DNA of 64,000 nucleotides from Mycobacterium sp. (GTDB lineage: Bacteria > Actinomycetota > Actinomycetes > Mycobacteriales > Mycobacteriaceae): the NCBI RefSeq assembly GCF_004298145.1, contig NZ_SCRH01000045.1, positions 124,001-188,000 of the forward strand. Reading direction: 5' to 3'. The stretch's first letter is position 1. Every line of letters begins with the position of its first letter. The position numbers and the translations under genes were made by a program. The notes beneath the pieces were generated by a model. It saw only the letters and a list, made by a program, of their open reading frames with translations. It was not told the DNA's origin and did no database searches. Below are positions 18,392 to 27,002 of the stretch, piece after piece.

Positions 18392-18489
18392 ATTCGAGAT
18401 CCTAGGTCAGTCAGGTGGGCAGTAAAAGATTCGGGAGATATGCGCTTGTTTTTCCTGTTTCGCACGGCTGTCGCCAGCTCTCCCGTGGT

Positions 18490-19341
18490 TCACACATAAC
18501 GATCGTTCTGCAGAACTCTAGGTTGTGAATACGCATGGCTTAGGTCCCCGGTGGGCGTGCCGGAGATTTGCGGGGGCAGCAGGCGCCACTGGCCGGTTCC
18601 GATTCGGATGAGAGCGTCGATCGCGATCAGCCCCAGCGCCATGCTCAGTACGGCGGCCGCCATCCGTATGCCGGGCGCCGCGTCGGTGTTGGTGATAGCG
18701 AAGTGGGGCATCGCCAGCGCCCACGACGCCATATATGTCGTGAAGGGTACGAACACGAGCAACGGGGTTCGCGCGCCGGTGAAAAACCACGACAGCCGGA
18801 CGACCACCACGGCGCCGAAGAGCGATCCCAGGCTGTTGATCACCAACCAACTGACGGGGAAGCCGCCGATCGCAAAGGGTTGATACCCGTAATACAGGTA
18901 CAGCCCGGCGCGCAGCATCGGTATCTCGAGCAACACATTGAGTACGCCGAAAACTGCGATGCCGCACCACATCGCACGGTGGCTGGCACCTCGCCTCAAC
19001 GCCAGCGCCATCACGTAGGACAAGCCGCCGAAGAAGACGACGTATGCCAGGACCACCCACACCGGAACGGCTCTGCCGAAGGCGGTGTAGCCGTTCACCC
19101 CGTCAACGGGGAAGAAGCAATGGCCCAGCACGTCGACCGTCGCCTCGTTGAATGAGCAGACATAGCCACCGACCAACATCAGCAGGAAGGCCGGTGATCC
19201 GGATCGTTTCCAATCGGCCAGGGCGGCGGCCACGAAGCCCGCCACCACCACGGCGAGGATCGCGGTGATGACTGATTGCGCGGTGGCCGGGGTGGTCATG
19301 CCCCATGGGGGTTCGGCGATCGCAAGGATTGAGGTTGTCAC
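18490..19341 (-). CDS. Family B integral membrane protein (distant AveC/CruF-like candidate)
   Basis: The 283-residue protein has about seven hydrophobic segments. Conserved family positions are PPWGMTTPAT near the N-terminus, GGYVCSFNEA, LEIPMLRAGLYLYYGYQPF and IGTGQWRLLPP. The E-x-P followed by an aromatic-Gly motif in the middle helices resembles the FEGVxFMP region of the AveC-like proteins and the acidic motifs of carotenoid hydratases or lycopene cyclases. This is inference by eye only. The GTG at 19341 follows GGAG at 8 nt. The last codons (QNDRYV) encode the AACGATCGTT operator of the downstream FAD-II gene. Confidence 0.78.
   Translation of the reverse strand: MTTSILAIAEPPWGMTTPATAQSVITAILAVVVAGFVAAALADWKRSGSPAFLLMLVGGYVCSFNEATVDVLGHCFFPVDGVNGYTAFGRAVPVWVVLAYVVFFGGLSYVMALALRRGASHRAMWCGIAVFGVLNVLLEIPMLRAGLYLYYGYQPFAIGGFPVSWLVINSLGSLFGAVVVVRLSWFFTGARTPLLVFVPFTTYMASWALAMPHFAITNTDAAPGIRMAAAVLSMALGLIAIDALIRIGTGQWRLLPPQISGTPTGDLSHAYSQPRVLQNDRYV
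18498..18507. promoter_or_regulatory. AACGNNCGTT-type operator embedded in a coding end (AACGATCGTT)
   Basis: A perfect palindrome overlaps the final sense codons (Asn-Asp-Arg) of the family B gene ending at 18490 and lies 106 nt upstream of the FAD-II start at 18391. The position suggests an internal promoter that lets the FAD-II gene join the AACGNNCGTT regulon independently of the AveC operon. Confidence 0.55.
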
Positions 19342-19365
19342 GGCCAGAGCTCCTATCTCGCTGTA

Positions 19366-20208
19366 CTACGCGCCGACGGCGCTGCGGTCGGGGTTGGCTG
19401 CCAACAGGCGTCCATCTGCATCCTGTGCCGCTGCAACGGGTGGCAGGAGCCGAAATTGCCCGGTGCCGAACCGGATCAGCGTGTCGATCCCGAACAGGCC
19501 GAGCGCCATGCTCACGACCGCAGCCAACATGCGCACGCCGTGGGGTGCGTCGGTGCCGAGGACCAAGAAGAGCGGCATGCCCACTACCCACGACGACATG
19601 AAGGTGACGAATGGAACCACGAGCAGCAGCAGCCGGCGCGCGCCGGTGAACAACCAGGAGAGCCGGGTGATGACCACCGCACCCAGCAGCGACCCGAACG
19701 CGTTGAAAACCAGCTGGCTGAGGGGGAAACCGCCCACCACGAACGGCTGGTCGCCGTAGTAGAGGTAGAGCTTCGAGTGCAGCAGCGGGATTTCCATGGC
19801 CAGATTGAGTGCTCCCCAGACTCCGATGCCGATCCATAAGGTACGACGCGTGATTCCGCCTTCGAACGCCACGGAGAGCAAGTATGTGAGCCCGCCATAG
19901 AAGATCACGTAGGCCAGGATCACCCAGATCGGGATCGATCGGTGGAACACGGTGTGGCCCACCCAGCCGTCGGCGGGAAAGAAGCAGTGGCAAAGGAAAT
20001 CGATCAGTGGCTCGTTGAACGAGCAGATGTAGCCGCCCGCCAGCATCAAAAGAAACGTGGGCCGCTTGATGCGGTACCAACTGACCACCGCGGCGGCGAC
20101 GAAGCCTGCCACCGCAACGGCAAGCACGACCGTGATGATCGTTTGCGGAGTGGCGGGTGTCGTGATGTCCCAGGGGGGTTGGTCCCACGCGAGGCTCGTG
20201 CCGGTCAT
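19366..20208 (-). CDS. Family B integral membrane protein (distant AveC/CruF-like candidate)
   Basis: The 280-residue protein is a tandem paralogue of 18490-19341. It shares PPWDITTPATPQTI, GGYICSFNEPLIDFLCHCFFP, MEIPLLHSKLYLYYGDQPF and FGTGQFRLLPP. About seven membrane segments are expected. The ATG at 20208 is 6 nt from the stop of the FAD-I gene at 20215, and 24 nt separate it from the next family B gene. Tandem pairs of family B genes also occur at 26999-28695, so the two copies may work together as a heteromer (inference). Function unknown. Confidence 0.8.
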   Translation of the reverse strand: MTGTSLAWDQPPWDITTPATPQTIITVVLAVAVAGFVAAAVVSWYRIKRPTFLLMLAGGYICSFNEPLIDFLCHCFFPADGWVGHTVFHRSIPIWVILAYVIFYGGLTYLLSVAFEGGITRRTLWIGIGVWGALNLAMEIPLLHSKLYLYYGDQPFVVGGFPLSQLVFNAFGSLLGAVVITRLSWLFTGARRLLLLVVPFVTFMSSWVVGMPLFLVLGTDAPHGVRMLAAVVSMALGLFGIDTLIRFGTGQFRLLPPVAAAQDADGRLLAANPDRSAVGA

Positions 20209-20214
20209 GTCGGC

Positions 20215-21585
20215 TTACGATCCTGTGGTGCCGATGAGCCGGGAGCGCGGACCGCGGGCGAACAAAGCCGCGACGCGGGCGGCCGCTTCCTTGCCGCTGA
20301 CCAACCCCCCGTTGAGGCCTGGAATGCGGTCGAGGTCGCTGGCGAACTGCACCCGCGAAGTGCGATCGATTTTCTTACGGAAGTCCGCGATTCGCTTGAA
20401 GCGGCCCTTGTCAAGGACCGGAACGGACTCCGGCCAGCGGAACAGTGCGTGCTGCTCCAGGTCGCCGGGAAGTTTGCCGTAGTAGTACTTGACCCGCTCC
20501 AGCGCGTGATCGACCAGGTAGTCGTCGTCGCGGTCGTCGGTCCGGTTGAGATAGGCGGGCGAGAGCAGCACCGAGATGAGGCCCTTGCCCGCCGGTGCCC
20601 TTCCCGGCGCCTTGTTGTGGTCGGCGATCACCGCGATGGTGTCGGGATCGTCGTACGGGGAGACCATCGAGAAGGTCCCCGGATCGTTCGGTCGCGCCGA
20701 GAACCCGAGCGAGACGTTGCCCAATCGGTGGTACCGGGCGGTTTCGTAAAGGCCGCGGTGGTTTTCGTCCATCTGCGGGTACATGTCCAGCGCGGGTTGG
20801 GCTGTCGTCGCGATGATCGCGGTGTCGAAAGTCTCGGTGTGTTGCGCGGCCGAGGGCGTCGTGTAGGTGACTTCGACGGCCGAACCGTTGTCGGTGACGT
20901 TGGTGACCGCGTGCTCCAGCTTGGTATCGACCAGCGTCGCCAATTTCGTTGGCAGCCCGGCCACTCCGGACGTCAGGTTGAACACCGATTTGACCAGCAT
21001 GTTGCGCACCGTCCAGTGCAGTAGGGCCACTGAGGTGTCGTGATCCTCGTGCACCCAGGTGCCGCTGACCAATGGTGCGGCGACGTAGCGGGCAAGTTCC
21101 TCGTTGAGCGCCCGGTGGCAGTAGTCGTAGACGGTTTCGCTGTCGATCTCAGCCAGCCCGTCATAGGTGTCGTAGCCGAGGCTCGCCCGGTGTTTGAAGA
21201 CATCCGCGAACAATCGCAGGGCTTTGACCTTGGCGGGCCAGGAAATGACGTGCGTGCCCAGGCTCGCCCGGATCGGCTTGGCTAGGTCGAGATAATGCTG
21301 CTTGCCCTGCCGAGGCATCCCGAAAATTACCGGCGTTTCGACGAACTCATTGGTCAAGCCGACCTCGTGGATCATCGCGACCGCCTCGCGATAGGTGCCT
21401 AGATACACGGCAGTGCCCAGATCCATTACGAAGTCGCCCTTGCGCACGGTCCAGATCCGCCCGCCCACCCGGTCACGGGTCTCGAAAACGGTCACCTGGA
21501 AGCCGGCTTTTTTGAGCTCGTAGGCGGCCGCCATCCCGGCGATCCCCCCGCCGATCACTGCCGCGGTGCTGTGCTGCTGTGTCAT
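20215..21585 (-). CDS. FAD-dependent amine-oxidase-like oxidoreductase (FAD-I)
   Basis: The 456-residue protein has GGGIAG at residues 12-17, FETRDRVGGRIWTVRKGDFV, MDLGTAVYLGTYREA, DHNKAPGRAPAGKG and the C-terminal VQFASDLDRIPGLNGGLVSG FAD motif. The reaction is unknown; oxidation or desaturation of a hydrophobic substrate is expected. Its ATG overlaps the stop of the AveC-like gene (ATGA), mirroring with reversed order the coupled FAD-I/AveC pair at 3593-6054. Two independent couplings of the same two families are good evidence for a shared pathway. Confidence 0.88.
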   Translation of the reverse strand: MTQQHSTAAVIGGGIAGMAAAYELKKAGFQVTVFETRDRVGGRIWTVRKGDFVMDLGTAVYLGTYREAVAMIHEVGLTNEFVETPVIFGMPRQGKQHYLDLAKPIRASLGTHVISWPAKVKALRLFADVFKHRASLGYDTYDGLAEIDSETVYDYCHRALNEELARYVAAPLVSGTWVHEDHDTSVALLHWTVRNMLVKSVFNLTSGVAGLPTKLATLVDTKLEHAVTNVTDNGSAVEVTYTTPSAAQHTETFDTAIIATTAQPALDMYPQMDENHRGLYETARYHRLGNVSLGFSARPNDPGTFSMVSPYDDPDTIAVIADHNKAPGRAPAGKGLISVLLSPAYLNRTDDRDDDYLVDHALERVKYYYGKLPGDLEQHALFRWPESVPVLDKGRFKRIADFRKKIDRTSRVQFASDLDRIPGLNGGLVSGKEAAARVAALFARGPRSRLIGTTGS

Positions 21586-22691
21586 CGATGCCTCTCTGGT
21601 AAGAGCTCGGGCCGATCCGGTGCTGACCGGCGCGAGATCGGCAGCTTCGGGTCAGGGCAATTGAAGGCGGTCGTGGGGCCGCACACCCCGCCGTTACGCC
21701 AAGTCCGTTCGATGTGCGGTTTGGGCATGGGCCCGGAGTGCAACGCGTAGATCGAGTAGGGGATGTTGAACGCGATCAGGATCGCCAACTGGGCGAACCC
21801 TACGAGGATGCACAAGCGGGCGAAGGTTTTGAGTCCTTCCCGCTTGAACTTCAGCTTGTCGATGCCGCGCTCGGGCCAGGACAGGCCACGGTCGTCACGG
21901 AAGAAGTGCAGGCAGCTCAAGATGATGAACGTCCCGGGCCAGCTCAGCGGCTCAAGCACCGGGAACTGGTGATCGGTGCCCGCGAACAGTGTCAGCTCCG
22001 GAATGGTCGACGAGTAGCTGATCAGTCCTACCCTCGTCATGAACAGCTCGACGATGACGTCGCCGATGATCATCACCAGGTACGTCTGCAGAATGAGTCG
22101 TAATACGCTGCGCGACGGATCTTTCCGGCGCTGATACGCCATGTACTTGGATCCACCGTAGGCCGAAATCGAGGCCATCCACAGGTAGGCCATGAAGTAG
22201 ACCATCGGGACCGGGATCAGTTGCCCGTTTCCTGCACTCCACCAAGGAATCTGGGGTAGCCAGCTGCCGAAGTTGACGAACGTCGTGGCGTACTGGAACT
22301 GATACGTGATCATATCGATCCACGGCTCTTGGAAGAACATCAGCCAGCCGGCCAGGAAGAACAGTCCGTCGAAGGTGAACCGTCCGGTCCGCAGTTTCGG
22401 CGCGATGATGAAGCGCCAGATGATCCAGCCGGAGATCAGGATGCCGAAGATCACCTCGACGCAGCGAACCAGTACCACGTACCAGGTGGGTTCTTCACCG
22501 CGGCCGAGTGTGTTGGGCGTGAAGTCCCCGCTGACGACCCACATGGTCCAGCAGTAAACGATCAGTGCCAGCCACAGAAAGCCGTGCACGATCCACACCT
22601 TCGCCCATGTCCGTTGAGCGGAGGCGGGATCCGGGCCCGCCGCATCGACCCCTACCCGCTTCGCCGCCGTTAACGGGCGTTCATCCAGCAT
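21582..22691 (-). CDS. AveC-like (spirocyclase family) integral membrane protein
   Basis: The 369-residue protein is more divergent than the 4933 and 6931 copies. It keeps a MWVVSGDFTPNTLGRGEEP loop, FQEPWIDMITY, the acidic VELFMTRVGLISY segment, TDHQFPVLEPLSWPGTFI, FFRDDRGLSWPERGIDK and the terminal ERTWRNGGVCGPTTAFNCPDP region. About seven membrane segments are expected. The ATG at 22691 is preferred; an extension to 22766 would run through the divergent operators. It is the first gene of the leftward operon to 14621 and is divergent from the TetR at 22770. Confidence 0.77.
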   Translation of the reverse strand: MLDERPLTAAKRVGVDAAGPDPASAQRTWAKVWIVHGFLWLALIVYCWTMWVVSGDFTPNTLGRGEEPTWYVVLVRCVEVIFGILISGWIIWRFIIAPKLRTGRFTFDGLFFLAGWLMFFQEPWIDMITYQFQYATTFVNFGSWLPQIPWWSAGNGQLIPVPMVYFMAYLWMASISAYGGSKYMAYQRRKDPSRSVLRLILQTYLVMIIGDVIVELFMTRVGLISYSSTIPELTLFAGTDHQFPVLEPLSWPGTFIILSCLHFFRDDRGLSWPERGIDKLKFKREGLKTFARLCILVGFAQLAILIAFNIPYSIYALHSGPMPKPHIERTWRNGGVCGPTTAFNCPDPKLPISRRSAPDRPELLPERHR

Positions 22692-22703
22692 GTGATGACG
22701 GTA

Positions 22704-22751
22704 ACAGATCCATCTGTCGATGAACAGATATCTATCTGTTTTCGGACAGAT
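22704..22751. promoter_or_regulatory. Tandem operator with ACAGAT arms
   Basis: Two palindromes, ACAGATCCATCTGT (22704-22717) and ACAGATATCTATCTGT (22724-22739), have centres 21 bp apart, two helical turns. An isolated ACAGAT half-site follows at 22746-22751. They fill the gap between the AveC gene (start 22691) and the divergent TetR gene. The likely binder is that TetR protein, controlling both directions. Confidence 0.75.
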
Positions 22752-22769
22752 GCGGCGTACACTCATGAG

Positions 22770-23390
22770 GTGTCCAGTGCGATCAGGCGCAGGCCGAGGA
22801 CTAATCAGGAGCGCGTCGAGGAGTCGACTCTCGCCGTGATCGCCTCCGCGATCCAGCTCTTCGCCCGCCAGGGGTACGAACGCACGACCGCGGTGGAGAT
22901 CGGCATCAATGCGGGGTTCAGCCGCAACATGGTTCGCGACCGTTACGGCTCCAAAGAGGCGCTGCTGCAGTCGGTCTTCAACACCTTTGCCGAACTCCTG
23001 CTTCCCGCCGTGCGAGGCGAGCGCGGCGGAAGCGGTCTGGACCGAGTCCTCGGTCAGCTCGACGACCTACTGGACGCGGTCGAGCGGGAGCCCGAAACGA
23101 TGCGGGCGATGATCGTGCTCACCTTTGAGACGCCGGCCGCCTTGCAGAATTTCTCCGGATGGTTCGACGGCCTTATCACCGACTATCAGGCCGAACTCGC
23201 CGACCACCTCGCAGCGGGGCAGGCGGACGGATCGGTCCGAAAAGAACTCGACCCCGCGCGCGAGGCCGAAGTCTTTGTGTCCTATGCCATCGGCCTCTGC
23301 TTCAGGTCAGCCCTACGTCGCGAGGGCTACGACTTCGTTGGAGAGATCGAGGCCTGGCGCGCACGGCTCGCGCAGCACTTTTCCGTCTGA
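22770..23390 (+). CDS. TetR-family transcriptional regulator
   Basis: The 206-residue protein has an N-terminal domain at about residues 10-60 (RTNQERVEESTLAVIASAIQ, ARQGYERTTAVEIGINAGFSRNMVRDRYGSKEAL). GTG 22770 is chosen because a start at 22692 would place both operators inside the gene; the ribosome site is weak. The gene is divergent from the AveC-FAD-I-B-B-FAD-II-C-FAD-I operon and is followed at 91 nt by a FAD-II gene, so it may control both sides. No ligand can be inferred. Confidence 0.86.
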   Translation: MSSAIRRRPRTNQERVEESTLAVIASAIQLFARQGYERTTAVEIGINAGFSRNMVRDRYGSKEALLQSVFNTFAELLLPAVRGERGGSGLDRVLGQLDDLLDAVEREPETMRAMIVLTFETPAALQNFSGWFDGLITDYQAELADHLAAGQADGSVRKELDPAREAEVFVSYAIGLCFRSALRREGYDFVGEIEAWRARLAQHFSV

Positions 23391-23481
23391 TGCCGAGGAT
23401 CCCGTTTTCTCGTGCTTGAGGCGGAGTAATTTTGCGACGTACTGTGTCTTTATCCGACATGCGCCGAGGGGAGACTCCGGA

Positions 23482-25095
23482 ATGAGGAACGTTGATGTGA
23501 TCGTCGTTGGCGGCGGCCACAACGGGTTGGCCTGCGCTGCTTATCTTGCCAAAGCGGGACGGCGGGTAGTCGTTCTGGAAGGCCAGGGGGTGCTGGGAGG
23601 CCTCAGCGCCACGGAAGAAACGGTGAAGGAGGCCCCGGGGTTCCAGATGAACACCGGCGCTTTGGATTTGGTCTTCTCCAACAGCGATCAGTCGGTAATC
23701 GAGGAACTCGGCCTGCGGCGGCATGGGCTGAGCTTTGCCATCGCGGACCCTTGGGGCTCTTATCTCAACCCGGATGGCGCTTCGATTGCATTGTGGCGCG
23801 ATCCGGCACGCTCGGTCGACGAGATTCGCCGGTTCTCGGCACGTGACGCCGCGGCGTTCGAGCGGTTGAATGTGCTGTTCACCGATCTCTGGCTGGCCGT
23901 TCGGCCCTATCTGCAAGACCATCCGACCCACCCGAGCTTGCGGACTATCGGCCAGATATTTGTGCACATTGCCAAAGGTCGTCGGTCGTTTCGCCCATTG
24001 CTGCGGATGCTGATGGCATCGCCCGAACAGCTCATCGAGGAGGAGTTCGAACGCGAGGAGGTCAAGGCCCTGATGGCCAACCTGGCCTCGTGGTCCATGC
24101 TGCCGTTGTCGGAAGGTGGCTCGGGCGGCGTCCTGGCGATGTGCAGCACCTATTTCAACCAGAAATCATCGCGACCGGTGGGCGGAACGGGCAGCTTCGC
24201 CGCGTCGATGGCGCGATGCGTGCGCGCATATGGCGGAACGATTCGCGTCGACGCCCCGGTGGCCGGGGTGCTCGTCAGCACCGACGGCACCGCCGAGGGC
24301 GTCGAGCTGGCCAGTGGAGAGCGCATCATGGCCCGCCACGTCGTCGGTGCGATCGACCCGCAGCGACTGATGTGCGACCTGGTGCCCAGCTCGCAGGTGC
24401 CGCGCCGCACCCAGCAAGAATTGAAGGCCCTGAGCAATTTGCGTTGGAACATCGGTGTATTCAAGAGCGACGCCGCCTTGTCGCACCGGCCCGATCTTGT
24501 CGGCGGACGCCAAGAGCTGTGGAATGGCCTGCTCTTCCTCGGCCCTACGCTCGGCTACATCAAGCGGGCTCAGTTGCAGGCCGCGGCGGGCCAGATCCCG
24601 GACGCCTACCCGCAGTGGACCGCGCTGCCATCGGTCGTGGATCGGGCTCAAGTTCCGCAGGGCAGTAACGGCGAAACCCTTTTCCTGGCCATGGCTACCG
24701 TGCCCGTGCGGATCCAGGGCAGCGAATGGGCCGACGAGGCAGAGAAATTCGGCCAGCAGGCACTTGGGTTCCTCGACGAACACGCACCCGGCATCTCCGA
24801 CGCGGTCATCGGAAGCTTCTCTCGGACACCGGACGATTACAACGCGATGGCGGGCCGGGGAAACCTGTATCACGCCGACATGACACTCGCCCAGCTCGGG
24901 CCGTGGCGTCCGACGCCGTCCCTTTCGGGTTATCGGACTCCGGTGCGCAATCTGTGGCACAGCGGGTCGGGAGCCCACCCGGTTGGTGGGCTCACCGGAT
25001 GGAGTGGGCGCACCACGGCCCGCACCATCGACGCCGAGTTGCGGGGGTCGTCGAACACCATTCGCGGGCGTGGGCGCGCGTTGCTGGCTCGGTGA
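23482..25095 (+). CDS. Phytoene-desaturase/CrtI-like FAD oxidoreductase (FAD-II)
   Basis: The 537-residue protein has GGGHNG at residues 10-15, VLGGLSATEETVKEAPGF after the second strand, and the C-terminal GSGAHPVGGLTGWSGRTTAR motif. It is closest to the copy at 42814, sharing the EAPGFxMN, EEIRRYS-like, LMASPEQLIE and HADMTLAQLGP segments. The ATG at 23482 has GGGGAG upstream at 23468-23473; the long in-frame extension overlaps the TetR gene and is rejected. It is expected to desaturate or oxidise a lipid chain at the membrane. It ends 22 nt from the convergent SDR gene. Confidence 0.88.
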   Translation: MRNVDVIVVGGGHNGLACAAYLAKAGRRVVVLEGQGVLGGLSATEETVKEAPGFQMNTGALDLVFSNSDQSVIEELGLRRHGLSFAIADPWGSYLNPDGASIALWRDPARSVDEIRRFSARDAAAFERLNVLFTDLWLAVRPYLQDHPTHPSLRTIGQIFVHIAKGRRSFRPLLRMLMASPEQLIEEEFEREEVKALMANLASWSMLPLSEGGSGGVLAMCSTYFNQKSSRPVGGTGSFAASMARCVRAYGGTIRVDAPVAGVLVSTDGTAEGVELASGERIMARHVVGAIDPQRLMCDLVPSSQVPRRTQQELKALSNLRWNIGVFKSDAALSHRPDLVGGRQELWNGLLFLGPTLGYIKRAQLQAAAGQIPDAYPQWTALPSVVDRAQVPQGSNGETLFLAMATVPVRIQGSEWADEAEKFGQQALGFLDEHAPGISDAVIGSFSRTPDDYNAMAGRGNLYHADMTLAQLGPWRPTPSLSGYRTPVRNLWHSGSGAHPVGGLTGWSGRTTARTIDAELRGSSNTIRGRGRALLAR

Positions 25096-25117
25096 TCGCC
25101 CGGATGGTTGTCCACGG

Positions 25118-25981
25118 TCACCCCAGATCCAATGGGACGCGAGCCATCAGACCGCCATCGACGATCAGGTCCGTCCCGGTGACATAGCTCGATTCGTCGG
25201 ACACCAGCCATAGGGCCGCGCGCGCCAGTTCGGCCGGATCACCGACATGGCCCAGAGGCACCTGCCGCGCCAACGGGTCGAGGACTTCGGGCTCGACGTC
25301 GCGGGGCCGGATCATCGGCGTGTCGATGCCACCGGGAACAATGGTGTTCACCCGAATGCCGCTGCGGGCCAACTCAAGTGCTGCCACCCGGACAATGCCG
25401 CGGATCGCGAATTTCGCCGAGGTGTAGCCGGCCAGGCCCGGATGGGCGCCGATTCCGTCCACCGACGACACCGCCACCATCGCGCCACCCCCAGCGCGGG
25501 TCATGGGCTCGATGCACGATCTGATACCGAGGAACACGCCCACCTGGTCGATCTCGACGGTCCTGCGGTAGTCATCGAGGGACAGATCGGCGATGAACGA
25601 GAAACTGGCGACCGCCGCGGTGTGGGCGTACGCGGTCACCGGTGCACCGAACTCGGACTCGGCTGCTTCGTGAGCGCCGGCCCAGTCGGTCTCCGAGGTG
25701 ACGTCGAGGTGCACGAAAGACGCCCCCTCGCCGAGGTCCTTGGCGACCAGTTCTCCTTCCGCGTCGAGCACGTCGCCGAGCACAACCTTGGCGCCCTCGG
25801 CATGAAACAGGCGCGCGGTAGCCTCGCCCATGCCGCGCGCCGCACCCACGACGAGGGCCGTGCGACCTGCAAGTCGTTGCCAGGTGCGTGATTCAGGCGA
25901 GCGGCCGGCGACGGCGTCGTTTATGCCGGCGTCGATCATGCGCGCCGCGCCTTGGACGAGGGTTCTCGCACCGTCGGGCAT
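25118..25981 (-). CDS. Short-chain dehydrogenase/reductase
   Basis: The 287-residue classical-type SDR has a Rossmann GxxxGxG at residues 46-52 (GAARGMG), catalytic Ser at 172-173 (VSSVDG) and Tyr186/Lys190 (YTSAK). The usual NNAG stretch reads HTAAV, and the tetrad Asn position is Asp (IDQVGVF), so activity is likely but not certain. A 35-residue N-terminal extension precedes the fold. It is the last gene of the leftward B-B-LLM-SDR unit, with a 76-nt gap to the LLM gene and an AGGAG ribosome site. It is likely to interconvert an alcohol and a ketone. Confidence 0.9.
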   Translation of the reverse strand: MPDGARTLVQGAARMIDAGINDAVAGRSPESRTWQRLAGRTALVVGAARGMGEATARLFHAEGAKVVLGDVLDAEGELVAKDLGEGASFVHLDVTSETDWAGAHEAAESEFGAPVTAYAHTAAVASFSFIADLSLDDYRRTVEIDQVGVFLGIRSCIEPMTRAGGGAMVAVSSVDGIGAHPGLAGYTSAKFAIRGIVRVAALELARSGIRVNTIVPGGIDTPMIRPRDVEPEVLDPLARQVPLGHVGDPAELARAALWLVSDESSYVTGTDLIVDGGLMARVPLDLG

Positions 25982-26057
25982 CGGAATCTCCTGAGATCGA
26001 TAAGTGTTGGTGTAATCTGTTGTCGCTCAAGGGAGTCGTTGCGAGGAGTCCGGCCCG

Positions 26058-27002
26058 TCAGCCAAGCGGCCCGACGAAGTCGTCTGCCAGGCGGCCGAAG
26101 GCGTCCGGCACCGCCGAAAGCTCAAATGCGGGCGGGGTCACCAGATACCGAGTCACACCGAGATCTGCGGCCTGCTTGGCGGCCTCGAGGCTGGGTGGGC
26201 CGGTGACGGTGAGGGCGATGTCGTCGGGACGGCGGCCGGCCTCGATCGCACCGGCATGGCATTCCTGGATCAGTGTGGCGACCCCTTCAGGCAGTCGGTA
26301 ACCCGACCAGTCCGGCTCCTCACCCGTAAGAGTCGCCCGCATGGCGATCATTGCCACCGTGGAACTCTCGAACGGCAGGGGGAAAAAGCCGTCGGCGAGG
26401 CGCCCGGCGCGTCGGGCACCCTTGGACATCGACGCGCCGATGTGGATGGGGATGTGCCCGTCGGGCGGCTTGGGCCCGCCACCGATCCGTTCGAAGCGGA
26501 CCGTCTTGCCGGCATAGCTCGCATCGGGCAGCCACGCGGCGCGCAGCGCGCCGATATATTCCTCGAGACGCGCGGCGCGCGAGGCGTACGCCACTCCGCA
26601 CGCTTCGTATTCCTCCTTCAGCCATCCCAGCCCCACTCCGAGGATGAGGCGTCTTCCCGACATGTCGTCCAGGGTGGCGGCGGCCCGGGCGAGCAGCACC
26701 GGGTTGTGCAGTGGCAGCACCAGCACACCGGTTCCAAGCTTGACCGTTGCGGTCAACGCGGCGAACTGCGAAAGCCACACCATGGGATCGGGGAACGGAA
26801 TCTCATGCAGCGGCGTATCGCCACTTTGTTCGCCCGACATGTCGGCGTCCAGATCATCGGGCAACGTCATCTGTTTAGGGACGGCCGGGTGTTCTTCCGC
26901 CCACACCGACTCAATGCCGTTTTGATCGACGGCAGCGGCGAGCGCGGTCATCATGTCGCGACTCCCGTAGGCGATATTGCCGTAGAAGACACCGACTTTC
27001 AC
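26058..27002 (-). CDS. LLM-class F420-dependent oxidoreductase
   Basis: The 314-residue luciferase-like protein shows GIESVWAEEHPAVP (about residues 29-42), KLGTGVLVLPLHNPV and LILGVGLGWLKEEYEACG. It is paralogous to the protein at 8175-9062. The GTG start overlaps the family B stop (GTGA), so it is translationally coupled to the membrane proteins. F420-dependent redox of a carbonyl or hydroxyl group is the usual activity of the class; substrate unknown. Confidence 0.87.
   Translation of the reverse strand: MKVGVFYGNIAYGSRDMMTALAAAVDQNGIESVWAEEHPAVPKQMTLPDDLDADMSGEQSGDTPLHEIPFPDPMVWLSQFAALTATVKLGTGVLVLPLHNPVLLARAAATLDDMSGRRLILGVGLGWLKEEYEACGVAYASRAARLEEYIGALRAAWLPDASYAGKTVRFERIGGGPKPPDGHIPIHIGASMSKGARRAGRLADGFFPLPFESSTVAMIAMRATLTGEEPDWSGYRLPEGVATLIQECHAGAIEAGRRPDDIALTVTGPPSLEAAKQAADLGVTRYLVTPPAFELSAVPDAFGRLADDFVGPLG

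Noticed and set aside
19103..20188. Minus-strand 361-codon frame overlapping both family B genes
   Set aside because: Arg/Pro-rich frame-shifted reading of the tandem family B genes.
22672..22681. AACGGGCGTT palindrome near the AveC start
   Set aside because: Lies inside codons 4-7 of the AveC-like gene; this unit already has ACAGAT operators, so it is likely chance.
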